Source of the DNA: Chloroflexota bacterium
Lineage (GTDB): Bacteria; Chloroflexota; Dehalococcoidia; SZUA-161; SpSt-899
Assembly: GCA_018657655.1 (NCBI GenBank)
Contig: JABHWQ010000374.1
Span: 1 to 7,428 of the forward strand
Length of the DNA: 7,428 nt
Reading direction: 5' to 3'
Below, in pieces: positions 1 through 5,695 of this stretch. A model generated the notes under the pieces. The model saw only the letters and a list, made by a program, of their open reading frames with translations, ran no database searches and was not told the origin of the DNA. Position numbers and translations under genes: made by a program. The stretch's first letter is position 1. Every line of letters begins with the position of its first letter.

Positions 1-702
1 CTTTATCAGAGCATTTTCTTCCATCTACACGACTTGTTTCGCAACTAGAGCCCCGGAAAGAAGAGGTAATTCCGCTTCAGGAATAAGTTGCTTAGCCTTG
101 ATTCTACCACCATCGATCTTTGCCTGAGTCTGTTTACCTGGGCTGAATTCCGCCAAACCAAAGGCGCTGTTAAGCTTCATATGTTGCTGGACCGCGATGG
201 CTATATGCCAGACTTCGCCGTGATCACTGATGGTAAGACTTCTGATATAACCACCGCTCGTCATTTCACTCTTCCCAAAGGTAGCATTGTTGCTGTGGAT
301 CGGGGCTACTACGACTTCGGCCTCTTTGCTCAATGGAATAACTCCGGTGTTTTCTTCGTTACCCGGCTTAAAGGCAATGCCATTTACAAAATCATAGATA
401 ACCGCCCTTTGCCTCAACGGTCCAATGTCCTTTCCGACCAGATTATCCGTTTCACCGGATCCAAAACCTGTCTCAAGTACCCAGGGGTACTGCGCCGGGT
501 AGTGGTCTGGGATAACGATAACCGGCGAAGTATCGAGCTTCTGACCAATCGCCTTCGATTTGGCGGCACTACCACCGGAAAGGTCTACCGTGACCGCTGG
601 GAGATCGAAATCTTCTTCAAGTTACTCAAGCAACATTTGAAGATAGAAACCTTTGTCGGCACCAGCCCCAATGCCTTAAAGACTCAGATTTGGACAGCAT
701 TG
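1..702 (+). pseudogene. IS4-family DDE transposase remnant
   Basis: Decayed transposase of an IS4-family insertion sequence; when intact it would cut and rejoin the element's DNA ends. One frame runs from base 1 and reads like the family throughout, but is broken by TAG at 46-48 and TAA at 67-69. After the second stop it stays open through the first catalytic Asp (100-102, in LDSTTIDL), the second Asp (298-300, in AVDRGYYD) and the IS4 signature Y(2)R(3)E(6)K, with Tyr 586-588, Arg 595-597 and catalytic Glu 607-609. Family-like sequence ends near TQIWTALI (about 702). The usual C-terminal 60 or more residues are absent, and the open frame continues to 849 only through non-homologous sequence. 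A TTG at 88 could start a shorter product, but it has no good ribosome-binding site. No terminal inverted repeats or target duplication can be delimited. The N-terminus lies outside the window. The family call is firm; the inactive state is an inference from the stops and truncation. Confidence 0.85.
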
Positions 703-715
703 ATAGAATCTACGA

Positions 716-749
716 AAGAAGGGAAGCCGAATGATCGGCTTCCCTTCTT
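716..749 (+). terminator. Strong hairpin, probable intrinsic terminator after transposase remnant
   Basis: A perfect 15-bp inverted repeat (716-730 pairs with 735-749) encloses the 4-base loop ATGA. The + strand continues ATTTTCT and the minus strand TTTCG, so termination is plausible for + transcription and possible in both directions. It begins only about 14 bases after transposase homology stops. It may therefore belong to whatever sequence replaced the transposase 3' end rather than to the insertion sequence. Confidence 0.6.
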
Positions 750-819
750 ATTTTCTCGCAATAAAACTGGTGCATATAGATTGTATTATGTTGAGTTCTC
801 CTCTGTTATGATTTCAGAC

Positions 820-843
820 AAAAAAAGGGGAGCACTGCTCCCC
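820..843 (-). terminator. Intrinsic terminator of the prfA-prmC-biotinyl carrier unit
   Basis: Read on the minus strand, a 7-bp G+C-rich stem (GGGGAGC pairing with GCTCCCC, + strand arms 827-833 and 837-843) with a 3-base loop is followed directly by seven T residues (the A run at 820-826 on the + strand). This is the canonical rho-independent form. It lies 27 bases beyond the stop codon of the biotinyl carrier gene, which fits the end of the minus-strand unit. Confidence 0.88.
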
Positions 844-870
844 TTCTAAATTTCCTTTTCTATCCTGGCT

Positions 871-1092
871 TTAGAAATCGATGACTACCAGGGTTTCTCC
901 GGTCTTGACCACCTGCTCCGGTGCGATGTTGATTTGACTAACAGTTCCGGATACGGGAGCGAGTATCGGGTTCTCCATCTTCATCGATTCAATCTCGCAG
1001 ATACTTTCGCCTTCCTTAACTTGACCCCCGGCACTAACATTGACTTTTATCACTTTCCCCGGGATGGGAGCAGGCACTGTCTCTTGAGGCAT
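871..1092 (-). CDS. Biotin/lipoyl-attachment domain protein (biotin carboxyl carrier)
   Basis: A 73-residue protein made of a single biotinyl domain. It would be biotinylated by a biotin-protein ligase and carry CO2 between the biotin carboxylase and carboxyltransferase parts of a cytoplasmic acyl-CoA carboxylase or a related decarboxylase. The biotin site is Lys38 in ESMKMEN; the family usually has EAMKM, and the Ala-to-Ser change is tolerated. The flanking PAPIPGKVIKV and APVSGTV segments are the two symmetric half-motifs of the flattened beta barrel. The frame is open to an earlier codon at 1125, but ATG at 1092 has AAAAGGAGAG five bases upstream and begins right at the domain, so I chose it. 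There is no Pro/Ala-rich linker or N-terminal extension, unlike standard AccB (about 150 residues). It resembles the short carriers encoded with propionyl- or methylmalonyl-CoA carboxylase subunits. No carboxylase subunit lies nearby, so the partner is unknown. It lies 97 bases after prmC and ahead of the terminator at 820-843. Confidence 0.9.
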   Translation of the reverse strand: MPQETVPAPIPGKVIKVNVSAGGQVKEGESICEIESMKMENPILAPVSGTVSQINIAPEQVVKTGETLVVIDF

Positions 1093-1097
1093 TCTTA

Positions 1098-1107
1098 CTC
1101 TCCTTTT
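1098..1107 (-). promoter_or_regulatory. Ribosome-binding site fixing the carrier gene start
   Basis: On the minus strand this reads AAAAGGAGAG, five bases before the ATG at 1092. It supports the 73-residue form over the 84-residue frame, whose first codons would lie upstream of and across this site. Confidence 0.8.
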
Positions 1108-1173
1108 AATAATAAATACACGCAAACCGGATTATCAAACTTGCAATAAATGGCGTCTATCACACCGAATTTC

Positions 1174-1179
1174 ATTATA
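1174..1179 (-). promoter_or_regulatory. Possible -10 element for the carrier gene
   Basis: A perfect TATAAT on the minus strand lies in the 97-base prmC-carrier gap and would give a 5' leader of about 75 bases. No convincing -35 hexamer sits 16-18 bases upstream, where the sequence still lies inside the end of prmC. In A+T-rich spacer DNA this could be chance. If real, the carrier gene could be expressed apart from prfA-prmC. Confidence 0.22.
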
Positions 1180-1189
1180 TACTATCATC

Positions 1190-2068
1190 CTAGCCATTGC
1201 TACACTTCCCGAACATTTTCTTTATACAAATCACTCTTTCACAGCCACTCAAATCACTGATTACTTCCACGGCTGCTTCGGGGAAATACCTTAAAGCAAG
1301 GCTAGTAACCGCTGCTTTCTGTTCGGAGCTTATCTCCAATAATATAGCCCCACCAGCACATAGTTTCTCTCCTGCCTGATCCAAAAGACGTCTAATCTCA
1401 TATATCCCGTCCGGCCCCCCTGACAAAGCAACATGCGGTTCGAACACTCTTATATCATCACTTAGCTCTCTCATCCTGCAATCACTGATATAGGGCAAGT
1501 TGGCCAGTATTATGTCAACAGGTTGAGGCAAGAGTTGAAGAAGATCGCCCTCGATCAGATTAATTCTATTCGACACATGGTGCTTTTTAGAATTCGATGC
1601 AGCAACTTCCAAGGCCGTAGGTGATATATCGATACCATATGCCTCAATATTTGTTAAGCATACCGCCAATGATATCGCTATCGCTCCGCACCCTGTCCCG
1701 ATATCAGCTATTAACCCGCTCTGCAAAGATCTCTCTTTAGCTATTTCTAAGGCTTTTTCTACCAGCAACTCAGTCTCAGAGCGAGGAATGAGAGTATCCG
1801 GGGTAACATAGAATTCAAGGCCGAAAAATTCTTTGTGACCTACAATGTACGCCATGGGTTCGTGATTAAGCCGCCGCTGTATCAGACTGTCAAGTTCGCG
1901 CGATTGTTTCAGGGAAAGTCTTTCGTCTAGCCTAGTATGAATTTCAGTTTTGCTGAGATCCAGCACATGACCTAAGAGCAGTTCTGCTTCCAAACGCCCT
2001 TCATCGAATCCTTTTTCTTCAAGAACGTTTTTAGCACTAAATATTGCATGGCTTATGCTAGCAGTCAT
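1190..2068 (-). CDS. prmC: Peptide chain release factor N5-glutamine methyltransferase PrmC
   Basis: A 292-residue cytoplasmic enzyme that uses S-adenosylmethionine to methylate the glutamine of the GGQ motif in release factors, which is needed for efficient peptide release. An N-terminal helical substrate-binding domain (about 1-85) leads through PMAYIVGHKEFFGLEF and LIPRSETELLVE (usually IPRPETE, so Pro is replaced by Ser97) into a Rossmann methyltransferase fold. AdoMet motif I is DIGTGCG (122-128). The acidic end of beta-2 is GIDIS (145-149). The catalytic NPPY-type motif is NLPY (190-193), followed by FEPHVAL at 209-215. Length is normal for the family. The start codon overlaps the stop of prfA as ATGA and has no good Shine-Dalgarno site of its own, so translation is probably coupled to prfA, whose product is its substrate. 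The gene ends in TAG, so TAG serves as a stop in this genome. Confidence 0.96.
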   Translation of the reverse strand: MTASISHAIFSAKNVLEEKGFDEGRLEAELLLGHVLDLSKTEIHTRLDERLSLKQSRELDSLIQRRLNHEPMAYIVGHKEFFGLEFYVTPDTLIPRSETELLVEKALEIAKERSLQSGLIADIGTGCGAIAISLAVCLTNIEAYGIDISPTALEVAASNSKKHHVSNRINLIEGDLLQLLPQPVDIILANLPYISDCRMRELSDDIRVFEPHVALSGGPDGIYEIRRLLDQAGEKLCAGGAILLEISSEQKAAVTSLALRYFPEAAVEVISDLSGCERVICIKKMFGKCSNG

Positions 2069-3129
2069 TGATCAGAGGGTTGTTCAGCGGCTGTGAGGGC
2101 ATCGACAAGCTCGTCGATTTCTCCCTCGAAGATGTTTTTGATGTTGTGAACGGTTAATCCAATTCGGTGATCAGTAACCCGTGATTGCGGGATATTGTAA
2201 GTTCTGATTTTCTCTGAACGATCACCGCTTCCCACCTGTGATCGTCGGTTCTCAGTTAGTTCATCAAACTGTTTGGATCGTTCCACATCATACAGCCTAG
2301 CTCTCAAAACGGAAAGGGCCTTGGCCTTGTTTTTATGCTGTGAACGTTCATCCTGGCAAGTAACCACAATCCCGCTGGGAGCGTGTGTAATACGTACAGC
2401 GCTGGACGTTTTATTTACATGCTGTCCGCCAGCACCACTGGCACGGTAGGTATCGATCCTTAGATCATCAGGATCAATGTTAACGTCAATTTCATCAGCT
2501 TCCGGAAGCACCGCAACCGTAGCTGTCGATGTATGTATCCTCCCCGAAGACTCAGTAACCGGTACCCTTTGAACTCGATGTACACCGCGCTCATATTTGA
2601 GCCTGCTAAATGCTTTTTTCCCTTTTACCTCAAAAATGATCTCTTTGTATCCACCAATTCCTGTGTCGCTAGAACTCATGGTTTCAACCTGCCATCCTTT
2701 GGCTAGAGCATAACGAGAATACATTACATAGAGACTACCAGCAAAAAGGGCTGCTTCTTCTCCTCCAGCGCCAGCGCGTATTTCCAAAATCACATCCCTC
2801 TCGTCTGCGGGATCTTTTGGCTTAAGTGCGGTTTTTAATTCCAGCAGAAGATCTCCCTTTCTCTGTTCCAATTGTTCCAGTTCTTCTTGAACGAGTTCGG
2901 CCATTTCGCTATCAAGTCCGCCGTCTCGCATAGCAATGGTATCTTCTCTGTTCTTTGTAACGGTTTTGTATTCCTGATAATGTGAAACTGTATCCCTGAT
3001 AGCAGCCTGTTCCTGAGCTAATGATTGCAGTTGATCGAGATCAGAGACTACATCCTCCCGAGCCATAAGGTTGTTAATCTCATCGTATCTCTCTTCTATT
3101 GCGTCCAACTTGTCAAACATGTTATCCAT
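2065..3129 (-). CDS. prfA: Peptide chain release factor 1 (RF1)
   Basis: A 354-residue class I release factor that recognises UAA and UAG in the ribosomal A site and triggers hydrolysis of peptidyl-tRNA. The N-terminal part (1 to about 100) is helical and charged, as expected of domain 1. The stop-codon-reading tripeptide is Pro190-Val-Thr192 within HRVQRVPVTESSGRIHTS, the PxT class of RF1 rather than the SPF of RF2. The catalytic GGQ is at 234-236 in SGAGGQHVNKTSSAVR, and Gln236 is the residue PrmC should methylate. Length matches the family (about 355-360). ATG at 3129 has a weak AGTAGG nine bases upstream; a second ATG three codons later (3120) is possible but worse placed. The last four bases overlap prmC. 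A consensus -10 lies about 30 bases upstream inside an inverted repeat (3138-3173). Confidence 0.98.
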   Translation of the reverse strand: MDNMFDKLDAIEERYDEINNLMAREDVVSDLDQLQSLAQEQAAIRDTVSHYQEYKTVTKNREDTIAMRDGGLDSEMAELVQEELEQLEQRKGDLLLELKTALKPKDPADERDVILEIRAGAGGEEAALFAGSLYVMYSRYALAKGWQVETMSSSDTGIGGYKEIIFEVKGKKAFSRLKYERGVHRVQRVPVTESSGRIHTSTATVAVLPEADEIDVNIDPDDLRIDTYRASGAGGQHVNKTSSAVRITHAPSGIVVTCQDERSQHKNKAKALSVLRARLYDVERSKQFDELTENRRSQVGSGDRSEKIRTYNIPQSRVTDHRIGLTVHNIKNIFEGEIDELVDALTAAEQPSDQ

Positions 3130-3137
3130 TCTTATTT

Positions 3138-3173
3138 ACCTACTACTGTTATCTCATTATAGCAGTAGTAGGT
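3138..3173. repeat. Perfect 11-bp inverted repeat around the prfA -10 element
   Basis: ACCTACTACTG (3138-3148) and CAGTAGTAGGT (3163-3173) are exact reverse complements separated by 14 bases that contain the minus-strand TATAAT. The arms are 25 bases apart from start to start, a layout suited to a dimeric DNA-binding regulator covering the promoter. Because transcription should begin near 3149, only the prfA-proximal arm would be transcribed, so this is more likely an operator than an RNA hairpin. That arm also contains the weak prfA ribosome-binding site. The arms are seen directly; the operator role is inferred. Confidence 0.6.
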
Positions 3174-3184
3174 GCCTTTTCATA
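3156..3184 (-). promoter_or_regulatory. Probable prfA promoter
   Basis: TATAAT on the minus strand (3156-3161) is a perfect -10, placing the start of transcription near 3148-3150 and giving a leader of about 20 bases. The best -35 about 17 bases upstream (TTATGA or TATGAA, around 3179-3184) matches only about half the consensus. This suggests a promoter that is weak or needs an activator. Confidence 0.5.
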
Positions 3185-3200
3185 ATGAAGGCCCCCTCGC

Positions 3201-3229
3201 TGGACAGCCCCGGATCGATATGCTAGAAT
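3201..3229 (+). promoter_or_regulatory. Extended -10 promoter for the methyltransferase operon
   Basis: TGGACA (3201-3206) and TAGAAT (3224-3229) each match the sigma-70 consensus at five of six positions, with the ideal 17-base spacing and a TGC extension just before the -10. Transcription would start near 3236, about 320 bases ahead of the first operon gene. I saw no comparably good promoter between here and 3560. It is divergent from the prfA promoter about 20-40 bases away. Confidence 0.6.
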
Positions 3230-3329
3230 AGGGCACAGTCAAGATAGGAGGTTCCCGAGGGAAACCGCAAATCTTGCAAGGGTGGAAATTGTATGGTTTG
3301 ATGCCAAGCAGTAAATATATGATCTGGGG

Positions 3330-3365
3330 ATTATTTATCTGAATCCTCACAAGCAGATAGATAAT
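3330..3365 (+). other. 12-bp leader hairpin
   Basis: ATTATTTATCTG (3330-3341) pairs with CAGATAGATAAT (3354-3365) over 12 bp with a single G-U pair and a 12-base loop. No T run follows it, so it is not a simple terminator. It is A+T-rich, so thermal stability is moderate. It is the longest uninterrupted stem in the leader. Confidence 0.45.
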
Positions 3366-3504
3366 AGCATTAACCTTCACCGCGAAATATCCCACAACCC
3401 ATTAGTAGTAGAGATAACCCATATTGTAGCTCCCGGAACGTTACTACACATCCAAATGATCCCCTATGTAAATGCGTCGTAGCTTAGATATTCCTAAATT
3501 GCTG

Positions 3505-3553
3505 CAGGCTTATGTGTCATTAGGCCCTGATGATAGCCATATCAGGGAGGTGA
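3505..3553 (+). promoter_or_regulatory. Two mutually exclusive hairpins at the operon ribosome-binding site
   Basis: The Shine-Dalgarno sequence GGAGGTGA (3546-3553) is near-perfect and ends six bases before the ATG at 3560. Its first GG is part of ATCAGGG (3541-3547), which pairs exactly with CCCTGAT (3525-3531) across a 9-base loop, so this hairpin would partly hide the site. An upstream alternative pairs CAGGCTTATG (3505-3514) with 3518-3529 (two single-base bulges, one G-U pair, 3-base loop). It uses the same bases 3525-3529, so the two cannot coexist. This is the usual logic of a translational on/off switch. Pairing is seen directly; switching is inferred. Confidence 0.42.
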
Positions 3554-3559
3554 GAATAA

Positions 3560-4237
3560 ATGTTGACAACACTAAATACAACTGATATTGAAATCGATCG
3601 TAACGCTGTATGCCGTTATATTGGGTATACAGATGGCGTTGAGCCGTCACCGCGTATTTCGTCTCTGCTCGATGAGTATATCGAGAACGCAATGCATCTC
3701 ATTGAACCATCCTATGCATATCTTTTCAAGGGCATAGATGATGCTAACGAGGATGTCGCCTTCTTGGAAGACTCTATCGTTTTCGAGGGAACCGTTGTGG
3801 GCAGATTAGCCCAGCAATCCGAAAAGATTGCCATATTCGTTTTAACTATTGGGGATCGCTTAGAAGAGATGGCTGCTAAGTTGGCTAACGATGGTATGAT
3901 TGTTGAATCGTACGTACTTGACGCTATAGGATCCAGCGCCGTCGAGAACCTGGCCGAATTCGTGCAGGGCGTCATCGGTGAAGTCGCCTACCACTATGGA
4001 CATTCCATAAGCCGACGATTCAGTCCAGGCTATTGTGATTGGCATATAAGCCAGCAAGAGATGCTGTTCCGTGCTATTGACGGGAACGAGTCGAGTGTTA
4101 TGTTAAGCGAAGGTTATCTTATGACCCCTCAGAAATCTATATCGGGGATCATCGGGATTGGTAAGCGTGACTGTGGTATCACCAAATATAACCCATGCAA
4201 AACGTGTGAGAGACGCAACTGCGTCGGGAGGAGATAA
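3560..4237 (+). CDS. MetH activation-domain-like protein with C-terminal Cys cluster
   Basis: A 225-residue cytoplasmic protein related to the AdoMet-binding reactivation domain of cobalamin-dependent methionine synthase (MetH). In MetH that domain supports reductive methylation of cob(II)alamin back to an active form. The family signature is RRFSPGYCDWHISQQEMLF (152-170), containing the RxxxGY AdoMet-contact motif, followed by MLSEGYLMTPQKSISGIIG (181-199). The MetH catalytic and corrinoid-binding domains are missing, so it is a stand-alone form. After the domain, Cys205, Cys213, Cys216 and Cys221 (C-x7-C-x2-C-x4-C) could bind an Fe-S cluster or zinc. It is much smaller than the RamA-type activators, which carry a ferredoxin domain. 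As first gene of a methylcorrinoid operon it plausibly reactivates or services the corrinoid protein, which is inference. The start is fixed by GGAGGTGA six bases upstream. The next gene begins 12 bases after its stop. Confidence 0.85.
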   Translation: MLTTLNTTDIEIDRNAVCRYIGYTDGVEPSPRISSLLDEYIENAMHLIEPSYAYLFKGIDDANEDVAFLEDSIVFEGTVVGRLAQQSEKIAIFVLTIGDRLEEMAAKLANDGMIVESYVLDAIGSSAVENLAEFVQGVIGEVAYHYGHSISRRFSPGYCDWHISQQEMLFRAIDGNESSVMLSEGYLMTPQKSISGIIGIGKRDCGITKYNPCKTCERRNCVGRR

Positions 4238-4249
4238 GACACAATAATT

Positions 4250-5683
4250 ATGATACGAAAAGGATTAGTCGGCGGCAGTTACAAGCCGCTGAGTGAAGAT
4301 GACATCGCCCAAATCCACGATACCGCAATGCGGGTATTTGAGGAAGTCGGCATCCAGGTAAATTCTGATAAAGCACTAAAATTCTTCAAGGATGCCGGAG
4401 CCAAAACCGATGACCATATTGTCAAAATGCCTCGAGATATGGTCATGGATCTCATTGGCAAGGCCCCATCAGAAGTTGTCCTCTATGGACGTGATCCCCA
4501 ACATAACCTGCATTTGGGAGATGCACGAGTATACGCAGGCACCGGTGGCACCGCTCTCAATATTATCGATGGTGAAACGGGTGAAAGACGGCGAGCCACT
4601 CTCCAAGATCTCAAAAACATTGCCAAACTGGTCAATGGTCTGGACAATATTCATTTCTTCCTGCTACCTACGTATCCAGATGACGTAGCTACGGAAATCG
4701 TTGATGTCAACAGGTTCTTTGCCGGTCTGGATAACACCTCTAAACACATCATGGGCGGTGTCTACACTCACGAAGGTATCGACCGTGTCATCCAAATGGC
4801 AGAAACCATCGCAGGGTCCGCAGAGAAGTTGCGCAAGGAACCAATTATATCCATAATCCTGTGTGCCATCAGCCCTCTAAAGATCGATGATATATACGGA
4901 GATATGATTGTGAGTGTGGCTAAAGCAGGAATACCCATAGCTCTCCCGGCAGAACCGTTGTGCGGTTCTACATCACCGGTGACGTTGGCCAGCAATGTAT
5001 TAATCCAGGCAGTAGATTCACTTGCTGAAGTATGCCTCACCCAGTTGGTCAATCCAGGCACACCGGCAATCTTCGGTTCCGTAGCATCCAGTAATGACTT
5101 CCGCGATCTGAAGTACATCACAGGGGCCATCGAAATGGGCATGTCCAATGCGGCCAGTGCTCAGATGGCACAGTTCTACAAATTGCCATTCTACGCTACC
5201 GCAGGAATGTCCGATTCCAAAGTAGTTGATGCACAGTGTGGATATGAATCAGCTTTGACCACACTTCTCTGCGCTCTTGCCGGAGCAAATTACATCCATG
5301 ACGCAGCTGGCCTTATGGACTTCGCGCTTAGCGTTAGTCCCGAGAAATACGTCACCGATAATGAAATCATCGGCATGGCGATGAGAGCAGTTGAAGGCAT
5401 TAAAGTGGACGATACAACTCTAGCATTCGATCTGATTAAAGAAGTTGGCCCTGGCGGTCATTTTATTTACGCCAAACATACCCGCAAACATATGCGGTCC
5501 GAACACTACCAACCAACATTGAGCGATAGAGAACACATCGAGAAATGGGAAACCGAAGGTAAAAACGATACGGCAGCTCGCGCCAAGGAGCGAGTGAATG
5601 AAATTCTGACCGCTCCCGGATACAATCTTCCCGATGCTGTTCGGCAGCAGGTACTGAGTCAAGCGCCTGAAATTATAGACTGA
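4250..5683 (+). CDS. MttB-family (non-pyrrolysine) trimethylamine/betaine-type methyltransferase
   Basis: A 477-residue TIM-barrel enzyme of the trimethylamine methyltransferase MttB superfamily. Such enzymes move a methyl group from a quaternary or tertiary amine to the Co(I) of a cognate corrinoid protein. The N-terminus (RKGLVGGSYKPLSEDDIAQIH) and the segments AGTGGTALNIIDGETGERR (about 96-114), NTSKHIMGG (162-170), LCGSTSPVTLASNVL (237-251) and AGMSDSKVVDAQCGYES (318-334) are typical. The gene is open throughout with no in-frame TAG, so it belongs to the pyrrolysine-free branch that includes the glycine betaine enzyme MtgB. Substrates in this branch vary (glycine betaine, proline betaine, carnitine and others), so I assign none. 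ATG at 4250 lacks a close Shine-Dalgarno site: GGAGGAG (4227-4233) is 16 bases away, inside the previous gene, which suggests coupled translation. It lies 12 bases ahead of the MtgA-like gene. Confidence 0.93.
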   Translation: MIRKGLVGGSYKPLSEDDIAQIHDTAMRVFEEVGIQVNSDKALKFFKDAGAKTDDHIVKMPRDMVMDLIGKAPSEVVLYGRDPQHNLHLGDARVYAGTGGTALNIIDGETGERRRATLQDLKNIAKLVNGLDNIHFFLLPTYPDDVATEIVDVNRFFAGLDNTSKHIMGGVYTHEGIDRVIQMAETIAGSAEKLRKEPIISIILCAISPLKIDDIYGDMIVSVAKAGIPIALPAEPLCGSTSPVTLASNVLIQAVDSLAEVCLTQLVNPGTPAIFGSVASSNDFRDLKYITGAIEMGMSNAASAQMAQFYKLPFYATAGMSDSKVVDAQCGYESALTTLLCALAGANYIHDAAGLMDFALSVSPEKYVTDNEIIGMAMRAVEGIKVDDTTLAFDLIKEVGPGGHFIYAKHTRKHMRSEHYQPTLSDREHIEKWETEGKNDTAARAKERVNEILTAPGYNLPDAVRQQVLSQAPEIID

Positions 5684-5695
5684 GGACAGAACGCA

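Larger units (their letters stand above)
3236..3559 (+). promoter_or_regulatory. Long structured 5' leader without a credible gene
   Basis: About 320 bases between the predicted start of transcription and the first operon gene. No + strand frame has a good start, ribosome-binding site and length together. The minus-strand frame over 3180-3395 has no recognisable protein and none of these either. Foldable elements in order are: a compound hairpin (CAAGAT 3240-3245 with ATCTTG 3271-3276, enclosing GGTTCC 3250-3255 with GGAAACC 3260-3266, one A bulged); a 12-bp stem at 3330-3365; and two competing hairpins at 3505-3547. The cobalamin riboswitch core (GCCACTG box and related conserved blocks) is absent on both strands, and I recognise no SAM or tetrahydrofolate riboswitch. 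It may be an unassigned regulatory RNA or only a long spacer. Confidence 0.4.

Noticed and set aside
703..849. C-terminal extension of the transposase reading frame
   Set aside because: The frame stays open to 849, but sequence after about 702 no longer resembles the family and runs through two hairpins, one of them the terminator of the opposite strand.
1..870. Terminal inverted repeats or target-site duplication of the insertion sequence
   Set aside because: The left end lies outside the window and the right end appears deleted; no matching ends could be paired.
1093..1125. N-terminal extension of the biotinyl carrier protein
   Set aside because: The extra 11 codons cover the AAAAGGAGAG ribosome-binding site, and they add basic residues unrelated to the domain.
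3180..3395. 71-residue open frame on the minus strand in the intergenic region
   Set aside because: No recognisable family, no good ribosome-binding site, and it overlaps the promoter and leader of the + strand operon.
3401..3411. AGTAGTAG matching one arm of the prfA inverted repeat as a second operator half-site
   Set aside because: Only 8 low-complexity bases match, with no partner arm nearby, so chance is enough to explain it.
3236..3559. Cobalamin riboswitch upstream of the corrinoid operon
   Set aside because: Genomic context invites it, but the GCCACTG box and the other conserved core blocks are not visible on either strand.
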